In this document: in pieces, positions 1 to 14,639 of the stretch
Layout: each line of letters begins with the position of its first letter
Position numbering within the stretch: position 1 is the first letter of the stretch
NCBI GenBank assembly: GCA_019155185.1
Contig: CM032808.1
Span: 8,918,716-8,982,715 of the forward strand
Source: Beaufortia kweichowensis
Lineage: Eukaryota; Chordata; Actinopteri; Cypriniformes; Gastromyzontidae
Direction: 5' to 3'
Length of the DNA stretch: 64,000 nt
Made by a program: the position numbers and the translations under genes
Notes under the pieces: generated by a model
What the model was told of the DNA's origin: nothing
What the model saw: only the letters and a program-made list of their open reading frames with translations
Databases searched by the model: none

Positions 1-249
1 AGATAACAGGGTGGATGGTTGTTGAGGGATGTAGTAACAGGAGCAGCTTGGGTTACACACAGCATGTGCGTGTGTGTGTTTGTGTTGTTTTCTCACAATG
101 TTTAGCTAAAATGAATAAAGCATAATCACGGTAAATCAGATCAAGAGCTTGAAATATTGTGTTGAAAAGACAAATACCTCTGCAGTTTTGGGGCTACTAG
201 ATAATGTTGCAGCTTTTGACTTTTGAAAATTCACTTATATGATATGCGT

Positions 250-320
250 GAGTCATCCTGCACTATAGATTTTGTCCAATCAGATGCTCTCTAGAATTAA
301 AATGTCCCTCCCAACCTGGC
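250..320 (+). repeat. Interspersed repeat fragment (GTCATCCTGCACT type)
   Basis: GAGTCATCCTGCACTATAGA, then TCCAATCAGATGCTCTCTAG and AAAATGTCCCTCCC match a segment at 50018-50085 in order and spacing. Confidence 0.65.
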
Positions 321-2660
321 TGTAATGGACAGATCTTGGTTCAAGGCCAAAACTAAAGCCTACTGACTGGAACAAACAAGGCTTTTGATATGTCTCACCC
401 TAACGTTCTCTTAGAATGTGAAAAATAACAACACAAACAAGAAGTGTTGTTAAAATGTGTTTTCATCAATGTGGATTCTCTATCATTTTTGTTCAAGTTT
501 AGTGTTTTTTGTTAAATTTTAGTGTTTACTTAATACTTGGATCATTATAAGAGGACACATATATGTGTTTAATGGCATGAGTAGGGTAGGAGATCCGTGC
601 TGACTATAAACTATCTGATTAAGCTGTCGGGCTGCAGTTGAAATCAGCTACAGCTGTGCAGTGTCTGCCTGCTGCTCCGTCTAACTGAACACTTCCCCCA
701 ACACACATACAGATACAGAATCCTGGTGATGATCTTGAGTACCTCTGTTTAATGTGTAAATGGATACCCAAAGCTGATAACTGACTTTATTCTGTGAATG
801 TTTACTCAGATACAGCTAAAGGCAAAACTGTATCGTTCAGTCTTTCATGTCCACTAAACTTTTCTTTCAATTTAATTTAATTTAGTTTTTTAAGTTTTAA
901 GTTTCTTTAAAAGTTTAAATTTTTCTATTTTTTTCTTTTTATTGTGAATGTGTATTTCTTTAATTGACAAAAAGAAAACAGAACAAACAAAATATTAATA
1001 ACGTTATTACTGCTTTAAAAAAATAAAGCTTTAATAAAATTATTCAGATCAAAATTTCACTTTTTATTTTTATTTTATCTTATGAATACAAAGTCTATAA
1101 ACAACTACAATGTATTCTAAAAGTATTACAGATTTGTCTAACAAAAACTTTTCTTTAAAGAGATGCTTCAACTTTTCAAATTTTCATACATTACATCAAC
1201 ATCCTAAAATGTTACAATTCTTTACCTAATGGAATAGGATTTTATGTTTGTCTACTAACTCAGACTGACTGTGGCCACTTTCCTCCTACCAATTCTTCCT
1301 CTTCGCCCCACTCTTTATATCCAGCACTAACACCTTGTGGGCCACAGAGCATTTCGGAAGGAGGTGAGGATGGATGCTTATTAGACAGAGATGCCTCACC
1401 CTTTGACCTAAACTTGTAAATGTAAATAGGAGAAATGCTCCCTCGTGCTTCTCTTCTTTAGTGATTGAGACGTTGTTAATTTTAACACAATAGCAATGCT
1501 GAGAAAGAGGGAAATAAATGTTTTCTTTGTTTCACGTTAAGCCAGAATGAACTGCATTCTAACGTTCGAAACCGTCACATGACATGAGCGAAACCCCTCC
1601 CTCCTAACCACACCGGCCCTTCCTTCCCTTCACCCACCAGGCCCTCATCAGGTCATGTCAGCTCGAGTTTGTTGCTCCTGTAGTTTTTAATTCTGTCTGA
1701 TAGCTGGACAAAAGCGGAGTGGATGAGCAAAGGGGGAACCGGGGGGGCTGTGGTGCATTCTGGGTAATAATAAAGAAGTTGAGAGGGAAACAAAGGCAGT
1801 TTGTTGTTTGGTTTAGTTTTTTCTCTATAAAACCACCATTATTGCATTTTCCCCCAAAATTTTTTGTTTCTCGTTTTACATCCTCTTTTGCCGTCTAGTC
1901 CTGACTGAATGGGTGCTGGTCCCTGTGGTTTCACTTTTCCTTGCTGCCCATTCATATTACAAGAAAAATTGATGTTTTCCCAAATCCAGAAACTGTGTGA
2001 GATCAGATTTCTTGACTCTGGATTCTTTCCAGTCTCTGCTAATAGCAGAATGGCACTTAGCTTTGACCTAAGGCTCTCTGTGAATGACAGAAGCAAATGA
2101 AAAGAGAGAGAGGGGAGGGAATAAAGCAACCACACCAGCCTAAAGCGAGACCATTATTTTTGATGAATCTGGCCACTGGTATGTGCCATTTTAAAGTGTT
2201 TTGAAGGGGATGTATGCTTTACATATTAAGCGTGAGGTTGGCCAAAGCTGTTCAGAGACCATAAGGAGCCTGTAAAGGACTGTGTGAGAAACGAGAGTTG
2301 TGAAGAGAGAAAATCACTGTCTTGCGCGTGCGCGCTCATGGTTGAAAGAGCGCCCTCTGCTGACCTTTTAAAAACATCATTCGTTTTTTCAGTCTCTGGT
2401 TGCAAATTCCTTCTTTCTCTGTCTGTCTTTCCCAATTTATTAATCGATTTCAATTTAATGTACTTTATTGGCAGGACTAATATAACATGAATTGTCAAAG
2501 CAATATACCTAAAGTAGCAAATCTGTCTCATTTCTTTTTTCTGTCAAAATACTCTCGAGGAATAAATGGGCTTGCTGTTAAACAGTAGTTGTTGCAATAT
2601 GTAACTAATTACTATATATCTACGGCTATATGAACTATTTAGTTCAAAATGTTACATTTT

Positions 2661-2875
2661 TACACTCTTAAAAATATAGATGCTTCAAAATGTTCTTCAC
2701 AGTGATGTCATAGAAGAACCATTTTTGGTTCCCCAAACAACCTTTCATTCAAAGATTTCTTTTTACCTTGTATAGTTTAAAGAAACTTTTTCCATTAAAA
2801 AGAACCTTTTGTGAAGCAGAAATGTTGAAGGTTCTTTATGGCAAAAATGGTTCTTTTATGGCATTATATTAAAAA
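2661..2875. mobile_element. GGTTCTT/AAGAACC foldback (MITE-like) element
   Basis: Begins ACACTCTTAAAAATATAGATG and is built from inverted and direct variants of GAAGAACC and AAGGTTCTT, including TCATAGAAGAACCATTTTT and its near complement GGCAAAAATGGTTCTTTTAT. This layout matches a high-copy non-autonomous element of fish genomes. No ORF. Related copy at 12690-12987. Confidence 0.75.
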
Positions 2876-5043
2876 GTACTATAGCTGATGTTAAAAATGA
2901 GACAACTCTATACTCTCCTACAGCTTTATTCCCTGTCAATGCACCCTCTGAGCTTTAATACATCTTGAAGCTTAGAAAAATATCTCTATATCAGATTTGA
3001 GCCTGAGAAAAAGAAGTGGATTAACAATCGACAGCAGCTGAAAACGGATGCTTCCTGAAATAGCTACCGATGAACTTCAAGTATTTGACAGGCAGATTTG
3101 GAAAGAGTAACAAGAAGGGAAAGCTAAACCACAGAGACAATTTCATCATATGTTTTGTGCTACAGCTGCCTCTGCCAGTAACCAAGCTTAACCTGTGCAA
3201 TTAGAGCGTTTTACTCTGTCTGGAGAGCCGCTTTGAAGCTGTCAGCAGCAGACGTAGATAATGAAGGGCTGTGCTTTGAACTGGTCAGATGACCATTATT
3301 TAAATTAAAAACTGTATTGCCATAACATCTTGCGACGTGAAATGATGGGTTCTGTTTAGAATCTGTATTTTATCAGACAGGCAGACAAAGATGCTGAAAT
3401 TCATATGTGCAAAATGTTACATATTCTATTACACATACATGTTCTATCCAGGATCTGCTTTACTAATCTTATTGATCTAGTCGGGCTCAGACGAGCCATT
3501 GTCTTATCAATAATTACTGTAGGATGTGAACATGGGAAAATGTTGACATATAAACCTCCACAAACACAGACACACACAAAACTCTGGGTACTGAATAGAT
3601 GGAGCCACAGTCATTGACTCATGGATAAAACTCTCTATACCTTAATCGACATGGGATTGTGTGTGTAATTGATTTGGGCAGAAGATCTACAAAGGAAGCA
3701 GCGCCAAAATCCATACTCATAAACCTGACTCTGTTTAGGGAAACGGGAATCTCAATATCACTCACTTTACAATAAGTCTTGTGATGTTTGAATACATTGT
3801 TTAAAATCAAAGTTTGTTCTTTGAAAGTGTACAGTATTAACACAAAATTATGTTTAAAAGAAAATTGTAATTTTAAGATCTCATCAATAAACGTTTGCTT
3901 TAAAATGTCCAACAAAACACAGCCATGAACTGCCATTTTCAATATGGATGATGAATAGAGGAACATATGGCATTGACTGATGTTGCCGTGTCGATACGGT
4001 AATCTCGCTTGCTGATATGTAACCAGTCAGATAAAGGCATGTGTGTAGATATCTTATCTCTCACTGTGAGCCAAATCAATAAACTGTCTCTCCCTCTTCG
4101 CCAGACTGTCCCTTTTCTGTTTCTCTTTTCATTTTATTCTCAACAAACTCTCTCTCTCTCTTTCCTCTTGAGTTTAACGTTTGTGAATTTTATTAATAGA
4201 ATTTAAACCTTTTATTTGTTACTATTTACTGCTTTTCTAAGAAAATGTTACATTTGCCATATTTGTGACTGAATACTGTAACTCAATATTTTTGAAAAAG
4301 GCAACAATGTCTTTGAAATCCACACTACATTCTCAAAATCTAATTTTGAGATTAGATGGATCAAAGTTTTCATTGCCAAAAAAAGACAACGTGTGTTTAT
4401 TGCTGTAAATGATAGATTATATGATATATTTTGACATACAGTACTCTATATGTTCTATAATAATACTGCAATGCATGATTTTATGTACAGAAATGAATCA
4501 TTATATTAATACTACACTTTATTATTTTGCACATAAAAATTGGTTGCCTTCCTAAATAAACATTGATTTCAATTATTGAAAAGGCCTTTCAGAGATATCA
4601 AGAGATATATTTTCTTTACATTATGTAGAATGATTGTATGTAGAAAGCAAATAAATGAAAGAATGAATTTACTTTCACTGGGTCACAATTTTTCATCAGA
4701 AAAAAAACTTTTTAAACATCTCATTTCCAATATCAACTGAATATTTGCCTGCTCATTACATGACTTTTCAGTAAAGTGAGAGGACCTGCTGAAATTATGA
4801 GGAAAAGTTATATTATAATTACCCCTCAACATTATAATAGAAGATTTCTCCCAAAAAAAGCCTCACAGCAGCCGACTGACCTGTTTCACATTTGTGGGAT
4901 TCATATCACACACACTATTGTGTCGGCCCTTTTAAAGTAATGAAGCATGTGATGAGTGACACTTCATTACTGCCTAAAAACCCAGTGATCATTTCTTTTG
5001 TCCAGCGTGGAAACGAAACGCTTTCCCTTCAGCTGAACTGCCT

Positions 5044-5161
<118 letters not shown>

Positions 5162-6113
5162 GGGTAAAGTTAAGACTAGCTGAAACATACAGCAGATTTC
5201 TCTTATACTCTGCCTCATTATGATAAGATACTTTGTGTGGATAAGACCTATATATGGATCTTATCTTTATTATACAGCTTGGCGTATCCCCTCCCCATAA
5301 TCGATTGATGGCTCTCGTAAATTCCTCCCGTGTGATTGCATTAAGACAAACAAGGGTGTGCGTCTTCAAGCTGAACAATAAAACATTTTGTGGCTCTTTG
5401 AACCGCTGCCGTAGTGTACGCAGGGATACTGACCCGTCAGTTATTTTGCTTCTGTGTTGGTAAAAACAAACAAAAAGCAATTTCTAAAAAGGATCAAAGT
5501 TTAAATAGAGCAGATAAGATAAGCGTTTAAATTCATGTATGATTAGATGCTGATTAGATGTATTAAAAGCAAAGACATGAAGACATAAAGCAGAAGTTAC
5601 ACTACTAACTATAAGGAATAATTGTAATAAGAAACATTTTACTTTTCTGTCTGTATCTATAATCTGTCTGTTCTTTTGTAGCAGGTGGAGAATTCTGCTT
5701 GCACAGACCCGATGTGGCCTCTCTGAGTGCATTGTGCATTACAGTAAGTTATTACATTTATTGAATGTTACAATTATCCCTGCTCTATACACCACAGGGT
5801 TGTAAACCCCTTGTTTCTAAAAGTGCATTGGACACCATATTTATGTCTAGCTGGACTTTCCTTGTCTTTCTGTAATGGCTAGAAAGCAGGAGAGAAAGAA
5901 GAGGGGATATTGACAGGCTTTTGTTGAGTGCTGGCACCAGGTTTATTAGATTAAGACAGACAGACTGTGATAGAACAGTCAGTAAAATATGATTAACCGG
6001 TGATCAGTGCTGGCTCATGAAAATGTGCTAAAGTCAAAGAGACCCATTGAGGAGATGTCTTCAGATCTAAGAGATTAGCCAAATGCTGATGTTACACGTA
6101 ATTTGATTCGAGA

Positions 6114-6137
6114 CAGAGAGAGAGAGAGAGAGAGAGA
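6114..6137. repeat. (AG)n short tract
   Basis: About 12 AG units. Confidence 0.9.
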
Positions 6138-8339
6138 TTGGCAAATACTTTAAATGTTTTAGCGTCATTGTAGTTGTGATCTAAATGCCAATACAGATTA
6201 TTCTAGTGCTTAACAGACATATTGGTGTATTGCATGTGTGTATACCGTCAGCTCACATTATTTACAAATCACCATGACCTACATACAATGCAGGAAAATA
6301 ATCAATGTGAGTAATGAAACTCAGATAAATCATAAGAAAGTTGTTTCAGTCTGTGATAAAATCATGTAAACAATGACTCAACCATTCAGCTAAATTCAGC
6401 CATGCAGGGAGGATACTCAGTTTATTTTGGTTTTGTTGTTAATCTTTTGTTCTGAACATAGACATCCAATATTAGTATAATAATCAGTGACAATCAGTCA
6501 CAAATTATGAATTACAAACATTGTAATATCTGATAACAAGTTTATTCAACCATTACACTGTACACGATGCCAGGAGGTAAAGTAGAATTTGTGAAGGTTT
6601 GTGAAAATAAAAGGCATTCTAGTAATAGTCTCAGAGTAGATAACATACTGTATTAAAGTATGTTAAATGAGTGTTATTTCATTTTAATGTGGTATGCCAT
6701 AACAATATTTAATTCAGTGAGACACCGCAGTAGTCTGTATAGTGTATTGTAGCAGATAGAATAAGATACACCCTAAGTACACAACCATGCACTAAAGCTC
6801 CAACCAGACTGACTCCTCTCTGGAAGAATCCTGGCTCCTTTTCAATAATCTGGGTCTATAAATTAATTCTTATTGTTGGGGAGTAGCATTGCATAAACTC
6901 TCTCTCTCACTAATGTAGTTCTTACACTCACACAGCTGTTGCCCTCACAATGTACCCACAGGTCTTCCAACCTACTTTGTCAGTCACTGTCATTTGCAAC
7001 TGTCCCTATCATCCATAATCTGTGTAAAATATTATGTACAATTGTTTATATTATTTGTTGTTGTTTTTACAGACTGAGTCTGAAGACTGGAAGCCTGGGA
7101 TTCTTTAGTCTCCAAGCAAGACAACAAAAATATCACTGGAGTACCCGGTAATAGGTAACAAAGAAGTAATCTAAGTAAGTAAATTAATGATTATTATTCC
7201 AATATTATTATTTCAATGAATATAATATTTGACACAACATTTCAAACATCTGCTGTTCTTTAAGCATGTAGATATTTGTCAGCTTTACTATTCATCTTAC
7301 CAATTTTGCATATTGTTTAGCATCTACAGTTCATGGAGATATGAATGAATTTCAGTTTTTTCATTACTTATGTAAATTTATGTTGTCAGTTTTGTTGTTG
7401 ATAATTTCCAATGTAAAATTAGACTCCTGAAGCAAAGCCATTTGAGAACTTCTGCCGTATCAGACATGACAACACAGGGCAAATACAGGGACAGTTAACA
7501 GCTGTGTAAATCGTAGCCCCACAAAAAGGCCTTTTACAAAACGCTTGTATGTGCATATATGTGCGCCGGAAAGGAAATAAAAGAGCACTTAGTGCTCTTT
7601 CGTACTAATGGATGGATATTTGGTGTGGTTTAAGGAAAAGCTTCCATTTCGACTAATGAACCCGGGTCATGTAAATATTTGGACTCTGATCCAAACGATA
7701 TCCAGACATGTATAGATCTCCACAAAAGCCCTTACTATCACACAAACCCACCTCTTCCAACAGCAACCTAAAAAATATAAACAAAGTTCACTAGATCCCT
7801 CATACTTTCATCAATATATGAAAAGTAAACTGTTTATAAAAGTAATTTTAAAACGATTTATTTTAGTAAGACACTAACCATATATAATTCTTAACAGATC
7901 AGTTGTTCACATGCATTCCAATTAAAGTTTAATGACATTTGAATGTAAATTATTAATTATTAATCTGTTTTTATGCAGTTTTTATCCATTTTATATTATA
8001 ATATTTACATATTAGAATTAAGATGTTGTAATAACGTTTGTTTTTCGTTAGTAATGAACCTAAATTTATGTAAGATCTCATTCATCCCATTATGAAAAAT
8101 GATTAAGGCTTTTCTTGGCATTGACGTGTGTGAGAGTATATGTGTGTGGGAGTCGGTGTTTTATCAGGAGATCGGATAGCACAGAGTGGGTTAGTCAGTG
8201 TGTAACAGAAGGTCTCTGTTGGTCTGAGGTTCCTGTCGCCTAAGTCTTGTGTCTCCAAACGCTCTGGGGAGAACAAGAATCTCCTGCAACTGCTGCTTCT
8301 AATCTAGTCACTAACCGCACAATACATACACACACATAC

Positions 8340-8447
8340 ATGCACAGCATGTCGGGGCTGGTCTGGACGCCCAGTAGCCAGAGAGCTTCCTCATGTCTTA
8401 TCTCCTCCATCAGTCTTCTCTTCAAAGCAGCTTCTGCTTTAGATAGG
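8340..8447 (-). other. Candidate minus-strand internal exon, unidentified
   Basis: On the minus strand an acceptor (CCCCCTGCCTCTGATCCAG) precedes 108 nt open in one frame, with peptide LSKAEAALKRRLMEEIRHEE onward, charged and coiled-coil-like. It ends at a consensus-like GTATGT donor. Both ends and the amphipathic content suggest an exon, but no neighbour exon was found and I do not recognise the protein. Confidence 0.2.
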
Positions 8448-10128
8448 CTGGATCAGAGGCAGGGGGCTTTAGAGACTGCCGGGCATCGTTGAACTGAGGT
8501 CATTGCATAATTGCATAACATTTATAATACAGCCAAATACAAATGTATACAGTGTACATCATTGTACTTTTAGTGATTGCTGTGAATCTTTTGTCATGGT
8601 TCTGTTCATGTTAAAATCGGTTTGATGTTGCAGTTCATGGCGTGCTGTGTGTTCGTGTTTCTGCGTGACATGAAAGAGATAAGACAGAATGGAGCCATAG
8701 ATTAGATACAAGAGGAAAAGAGTTAAAAAGACAAAATATTCAGACATGTAGGGTTGGCAGGGATCTGCTGTCATGATGGACAGAAAATAAGAGCATCTTT
8801 TGTCTCCTGTAATTAGGATATAAAGCTTGTGTTTGTATCTAGGATACTTTTGATATCAATATCTTTGCTCATATTTCGTAATTCATTACTGGTTTTGTAA
8901 TGAAAACCATAAGTGCAGAGCAAATCTCTGTGATCGGAGTTGAATCTAACATCTAATGTATAAGCCCTTATGGAATGGTTATGCATAGCATGTCACAGCG
9001 GTATGTAACGTAGTATTAATCTGCCTGTATCATGTGTTCACAGTGTGACTGCCCATGTGATAACACGCATACTGTCTGTCTCGTATCTTTGAGGTCATGT
9101 GTTTCCCTGCCGTTCATGGTGTGTGGGTCACACATAGGTAATGGTACATCCCGTTACCGCTTGATGATGTTAGACACATATGTGTTTGGAAATCTAAAGC
9201 ATCCGAAAGCTACTTGAAACATTTTTAATTTAAAGACAGTTTAGTTCATTTGTGTGTGTGGGTTATGGCAATAGGACAATAATTTTTCTTCTTTTTCTTC
9301 TTTTCATTATGTCACGCAGTAGTGTTTGCTTTGCAGTACATCTGTAGCTATCACAAAGTGTAAAGACACAGAGTTGTTTTGTTTTAAGGATTATTATTTT
9401 GATATTATATTGCAGGAATATAAAAAAAAACTTTGGTTAGGTAAAGTACTTTTGGTAAACCAAAATATTGTGAGAATGTCTCGATTTAATTTTTGTTTTA
9501 TTTCAGTCAGTGGTCAGATTATAACTCTTAGACATATTATTATCTTAATGTTAATAAAGTTTCTTAAAAAGTTACAGGCCACTTATGAGTAATTTTGACT
9601 TTCTACTTGCATTTAATGCTTGACACACATTCTGTTTGGACGGTGACAAATGCACAAATGAAAATGGAAAAATAAATGCCATTCAGATTGTTTTTGTCCC
9701 CTCTACTTTAGCATCTGATGAAGAGCTTTCTTCTTGTGTTAATCAGAACAGAGGACTACAGAATTGCTGCTGAAAAGGTTTGCGGTGGAAGTAAACGTTC
9801 TTTTTGTAGCATTAGTTCGTTTTAATAAAAGAGGGCTGTGTTGGCTTACTTTTACTCTATTTAGCGGAGGAAAAGTTTTACAAGCTTGTTGGAGTTGGAA
9901 TGTAAAAGCAATGACATGAAACAGATCGGTAGACAAGAACATAAATCTGGCCGTCATCCATTTTGTCAACGTTGTGTGTGTTTATGTATTGAGTCTTTGT
10001 GGGTGTACTGTTTAATGAGTCACTCACTTTAATAACATAACGTTGCTTCCATTAAATGTCATTTCCTTTCCTCAAACACACTTTACGACATCATTACTAA
10101 TATGTAAATTAGCTCATAAAAACTGAAC

Positions 10129-10276
<148 letters not shown>

Positions 10277-10810
10277 GAAGAAATAAAGAGCATGTTGTCA
10301 GTATCTGTTCGATGTAGATGTTTGTGACTTTGACTTCCATTTATTCAAGGCAGTGAGTCAGAGGATTATGAGCACATTGATTGTTGTCTAATGGCTTCAC
10401 TGTCTCTCTTTGGCAATCTTGACTGTTTTATTCCACCCACGTAAAGTTGGGACACACACGCACTGAATTACATTTTTGTATGCATAACTATCATCCTTCT
10501 CTCTCACACACAAACACATACAAAAACAGGCACAGTCCTGTTATATCTATCAGAGGTATTTAAAATATTGTTCTCTATGTTCGAAACTATCCTCACAAAT
10601 GGCACAATTTGTTAAAAACGAACTTCTGCAGACATTTTAAATGGTCGATTGGAAATTATTTATTCATTAATTTAATTATAATTCTTTACAGATACATTCT
10701 TCACATACATTCAAATTGTTTTATGACATTTGAACATACATTAAGTATTTGTTTGCATAATAATGATTATTTTTATTGTTAATGAAAGTTTTTAAAGATC
10801 TTACACATTC

Positions 10811-11022
10811 TTATCATATCCTTAAAATGTGTTGAAAAGTGCTTTTATTGTAACTTGGAAATAAATGAAATAATTTTTCTTATTATCATATCCTTAAAAT
10901 GTGTTGAAAAGTGCTTTTATTGTAACTTGGAAATAAATGAAATAATTTTTCTTATTATCATATCCTTAAAATGTGTTGAAAAGTGCTTTTATTGTAACTT
11001 GGAAATAAATGAAATAATTTTT
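10811..11022 (+). repeat. 72-bp tandem repeat, nearly three identical copies
   Basis: Unit boundaries at 10811, 10883 and 10955; the first two copies are identical and the third matches until about 11022. Since 72 is a multiple of three, a reading frame passes through all copies with a 24-residue period. That frame is AT-driven (Ile, Asn, Phe, Lys) and has no acceptor or gene context, so I treat it as non-coding. Confidence 0.95.
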
Positions 11023-11089
11023 TGCTTTATGTTTTTGCTTAATTTTTAATATTTTGCTACACATTAAAACTATGAGTCTGACAATAAAA

Positions 11090-11380
11090 GTTTACCCAAA
11101 AATGCTCTTGTCCATACAATAAAAGTGGATAGTCAGGGACAAAAGGGATCAAATTCACAATAAATCAATATAAATATAGTTCTTTTTGATCATTTTGACT
11201 GTATTTCAAGTCTCCATAAATCTTATGATAGCTTTTTTATAAAAAGTCACCATTCACTTTTAATGTATGGTAAAAGCAAGACATTCTCTGACATTCTGCT
11301 ATTAATAACTCCTCTTGTGTTCCATGGAAGAAAAATGCATGAGAGTAAATGATTTTTGGGTGAACCTATCCCTTTAAGAC
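11090..11380 (-). mobile_element. Foldback element with TTTTGGGTGAACTATCCCTTTAA end
   Basis: The right end reads TTTTTGGGTGAACCTATCCC then TTTAAG, complementary to the left end of the copy at 30144. It includes the internal motif CTCTTGTGTTCCATGGAAGA. The left boundary is unclear. Confidence 0.6.
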
Positions 11381-12689
11381 CTTGTTTCTTCCTCACTCAC
11401 TTCCTTTCTCCGTATCTGTCTTTGCCGTTTCCTTTTTAAAATGTCTTTTTTTTTTTCTTCAAAGAATGAGAAGGTCTTTCTTCTTTATCTTGATTTCCTT
11501 TTCTGTTTACATCTTTTCAATTGAATCTCCCCCCGTGGCTGTTGCTGTCTGTCTCCTCAGTGTGCTGATTAGTGCTGACACTGATGTCCTCATTAGATTA
11601 AGAGACAGGGGGCCATGATCTCATTGCTACTGCAATAATTACAGCTCTCTCCTGCAGTCCAATAACCCCTGAACCCTTCAGGAATTTTCACACACACACG
11701 CAGCAGAACAGCCATGCACACACGTACAGCCATTAGTCGTTGTGGCGAAGCCGATTGGCACCAGAATTAGGGTGGAGACGGGGGGCATTCTCAGGCGGAC
11801 TTAACAGGCTGTCTAAATAGAGAGCAGCCGTGCCATCTTTTTCTCTGCCTCTTCCTCTTGCTCTTTCTGGCTGAATGATGTGCAGGCAGAGGAAGTTTGT
11901 GGTGGTAAATAGCCGCGCTCCTCTCAGACGCACAGACGTCAGCGTGGCTTGGACGCTCGCTCTGGAATGCTGGGAATTATAGCCTGTGTGGGGTTCTATT
12001 GCTTTGAGCAGTGTACTTCTTTTTAGTTTGTGTGTGTGTGTGTGATTGCTAGGCATATGGTTTTGTGTTTAAGTTTCCGTTCATTGCCAGTCTCCCGCTT
12101 TTATGAATGAATGAAGTTTATTCTGGGAAGTAGGAACGGCCAGTCTTTCATGTCTGTGCAGTAGATTTTCATTGATATGTAAGTGGTGCTTTTCCTCTGT
12201 CCCATTCCTGCTATAACACGGACTGATGACACAGAAGCACATACAGACTGACGTGTTGGTGACTAGTTATCTGCAGATCATTTCTTCAATTATATTTTAG
12301 ATATGGAGAGTAGAATTTCATGCACTCCAGTCCTTTTTTATACAATGGAAAAAATTTTATCCTCATCAGTATATTTGTCTTTTTGTTTCCATTTGAGAAA
12401 GTCAATGTTAAAATTAGTTCTTGTTCAGTGTTTAATGTATTAAAATCTTATTTGGATGAGGTAAAAATCTATTGAGTGACATTTCAAATTAAAAATTCTT
12501 TTTTTTTCATGGGAATTTTTGTTCAACCAGTGTCAACAAGAGTGTGTAGAAAGAATTTTTTTTCTGTAATTCAGTAAGATTCAGATTCAATCACTAATTG
12601 GTCAATTTTATTAGAACCCTATAAAATTAGATTATTGAATGATCTATTATTAATTGTGCAATTTACACCTAAAAGCATAAGTGCACTTT

Positions 12690-12987
12690 TAATAATTAAG
12701 GTGCTTCATGATGCCATAGAAGAACTAAGAACTTCATAATGCAAAAGAAGAACTTAAGTGAAGGACTTCACAATGCCATAGAAGGACCTAAACGATTCCA
12801 TTTAAAACCTGTAACATCCACAGTTCCTTTTATTTTCACAAAAGGTTCTTTGTAGTGAGATTCTTTAGACTATAAAAAAAGTTTTTTACAAAAACTACTT
12901 TGTCTGAATGGTTCAGTGGGGAAGCAAAACAGGTTCTTCTATGGCATTGCTGTGAAGAACCTTGCACCTTTATTTTTAAGACTGTAA
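12690..12987. mobile_element. GGTTCTT/AAGAACC foldback element, second copy
   Basis: Opens with AAGGTGCTTCATGATGCCAT and closes with the near-complement TATGGCATTGCTGTGAAGAACC and CACCTTTATTTTTAAGA. Same family as 2661-2875. It contains extra internal repeats of AGAAGAACTTAAG type. Confidence 0.75.
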
Positions 12988-14525
12988 ATTGGTCTCTTGC
13001 AGATTTAATGAAGTGTAAAGAATTTTGAAACTTATTTTAAGCATACTGTAAACCTCACTTTATTCATTATTTTTGTATGAAACATATTATACCGCCTGCA
13101 GATCTTGCACAATATAGCCTATTATTAATCCTGCATGAAAGCATACACATTTGTTTTTATTTCCAGTTAATAGTGACCTGTTTTCACCCAGCCTCTGCTT
13201 CATTCATCTCCATCAGCTTAAATGAGCTGATCTCCGCCTTAATGAGTGGAGGTGTTTACTTCCTCTCACCCTGCCAAGTCAAACAGAGAAGAACATGACC
13301 AGCATGTAACACTTTCTTTCACATTTCTCTGCTTTAGGACCGAGGGTTCAAGCCAAACCCCCATTCCCATGATGTGGTGTGAAAATGTGAACTTCCGAAG
13401 AAATTTAATGTCACCCTGGAGTTTTTCTTTGTCCAGTATCTTCGCTGTATTTTTAGTAAGTGCACAGTTGACAAGGTTAATCAGATTCATTTTTAAGGAT
13501 TACATGTTTTTTGGGTTTAATTTTAAATAATAATTTGTATGATTATGATTAATTAATTATGACACTTAAATAAATAATCATTCTCTAGACCTGTATATGC
13601 ATTTTATAATGGCTTTTTACATTTACTTTAGACCAGTGACAGACCATTCTGTAATCGCTCTTACAGCACTCGACTGCCAATTCAGTCTTTCAATGATATA
13701 TTTTTTAATAATCCCTGTTCTCCTCTGGTGAAAAAGATGGTAAACGACCATACAAAGTTTATATCTGTTTAGGGATATATCTTATTTTATGTTCAAACAC
13801 CAAATGTGCCTGTTAAAAGTATTTTGGTCTACACTTTCACAATCTGAAGAATTACTTTCTTATTCACCACACACCAACCATCAATCATCACCCCGTTACC
13901 ACTCAAACAGAAATATGTATTCAGTTTTGAGGACTTATAAGGACAAGTTTGGACTGTCTTTTTTGATAATTTATGCTTTTTTCACATTTGCTTCCAAAAG
14001 ATGTCTTGCCTGAGAAAAACATATTTGTGTATATAATCCACAGAGAAAGGTCAGAGACGGGAGACGCTGAGATCATTTGGAAAGGAAATAAAACTAAGCA
14101 GTGCAAAATCGTGACAGGGATAGATTGAAGGAAAAGGTGAAAAATTAGGTTGAGTAGATAGGAAGAGGAAAATAAGAATGAGCGATGTTGTTGTTTCATC
14201 ATGAGCTTGATTCACCAGAACACTTCTATCTACAGTCTGTGAGACAAATGATCCTCTAAATCCACTATCTGTGGAAATGTCCAGACTTTGTGTGTGAGAT
14301 ATTTCCAATGCTGCATCTGGCAGGTGTGTTATCATAATGTTTTGTGATAGCACTGCACAGCCTTGACAAGCTTGGAGCCAAGATACATGTTATATATTAC
14401 CAGTGTCTGATAAACACATACACACAACTCAGAGATAGATCTTACTTCCCATAGACTGTGTGTGTGTGTTAAATGATGTTTGTTTAAAAATGTAAAAATG
14501 CAGAAAGGTTTGTGTGAGGGTTTGT

Positions 14526-14639
<114 letters not shown>

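Noticed and set aside
10855..11049. Frame through the 72-bp tandem repeats as a repeat protein, or the repeats as a CRISPR array
   Set aside because: Units are contiguous with no unique spacers, and the frame is AT-driven with no start context or gene structure; this is vertebrate nuclear DNA.
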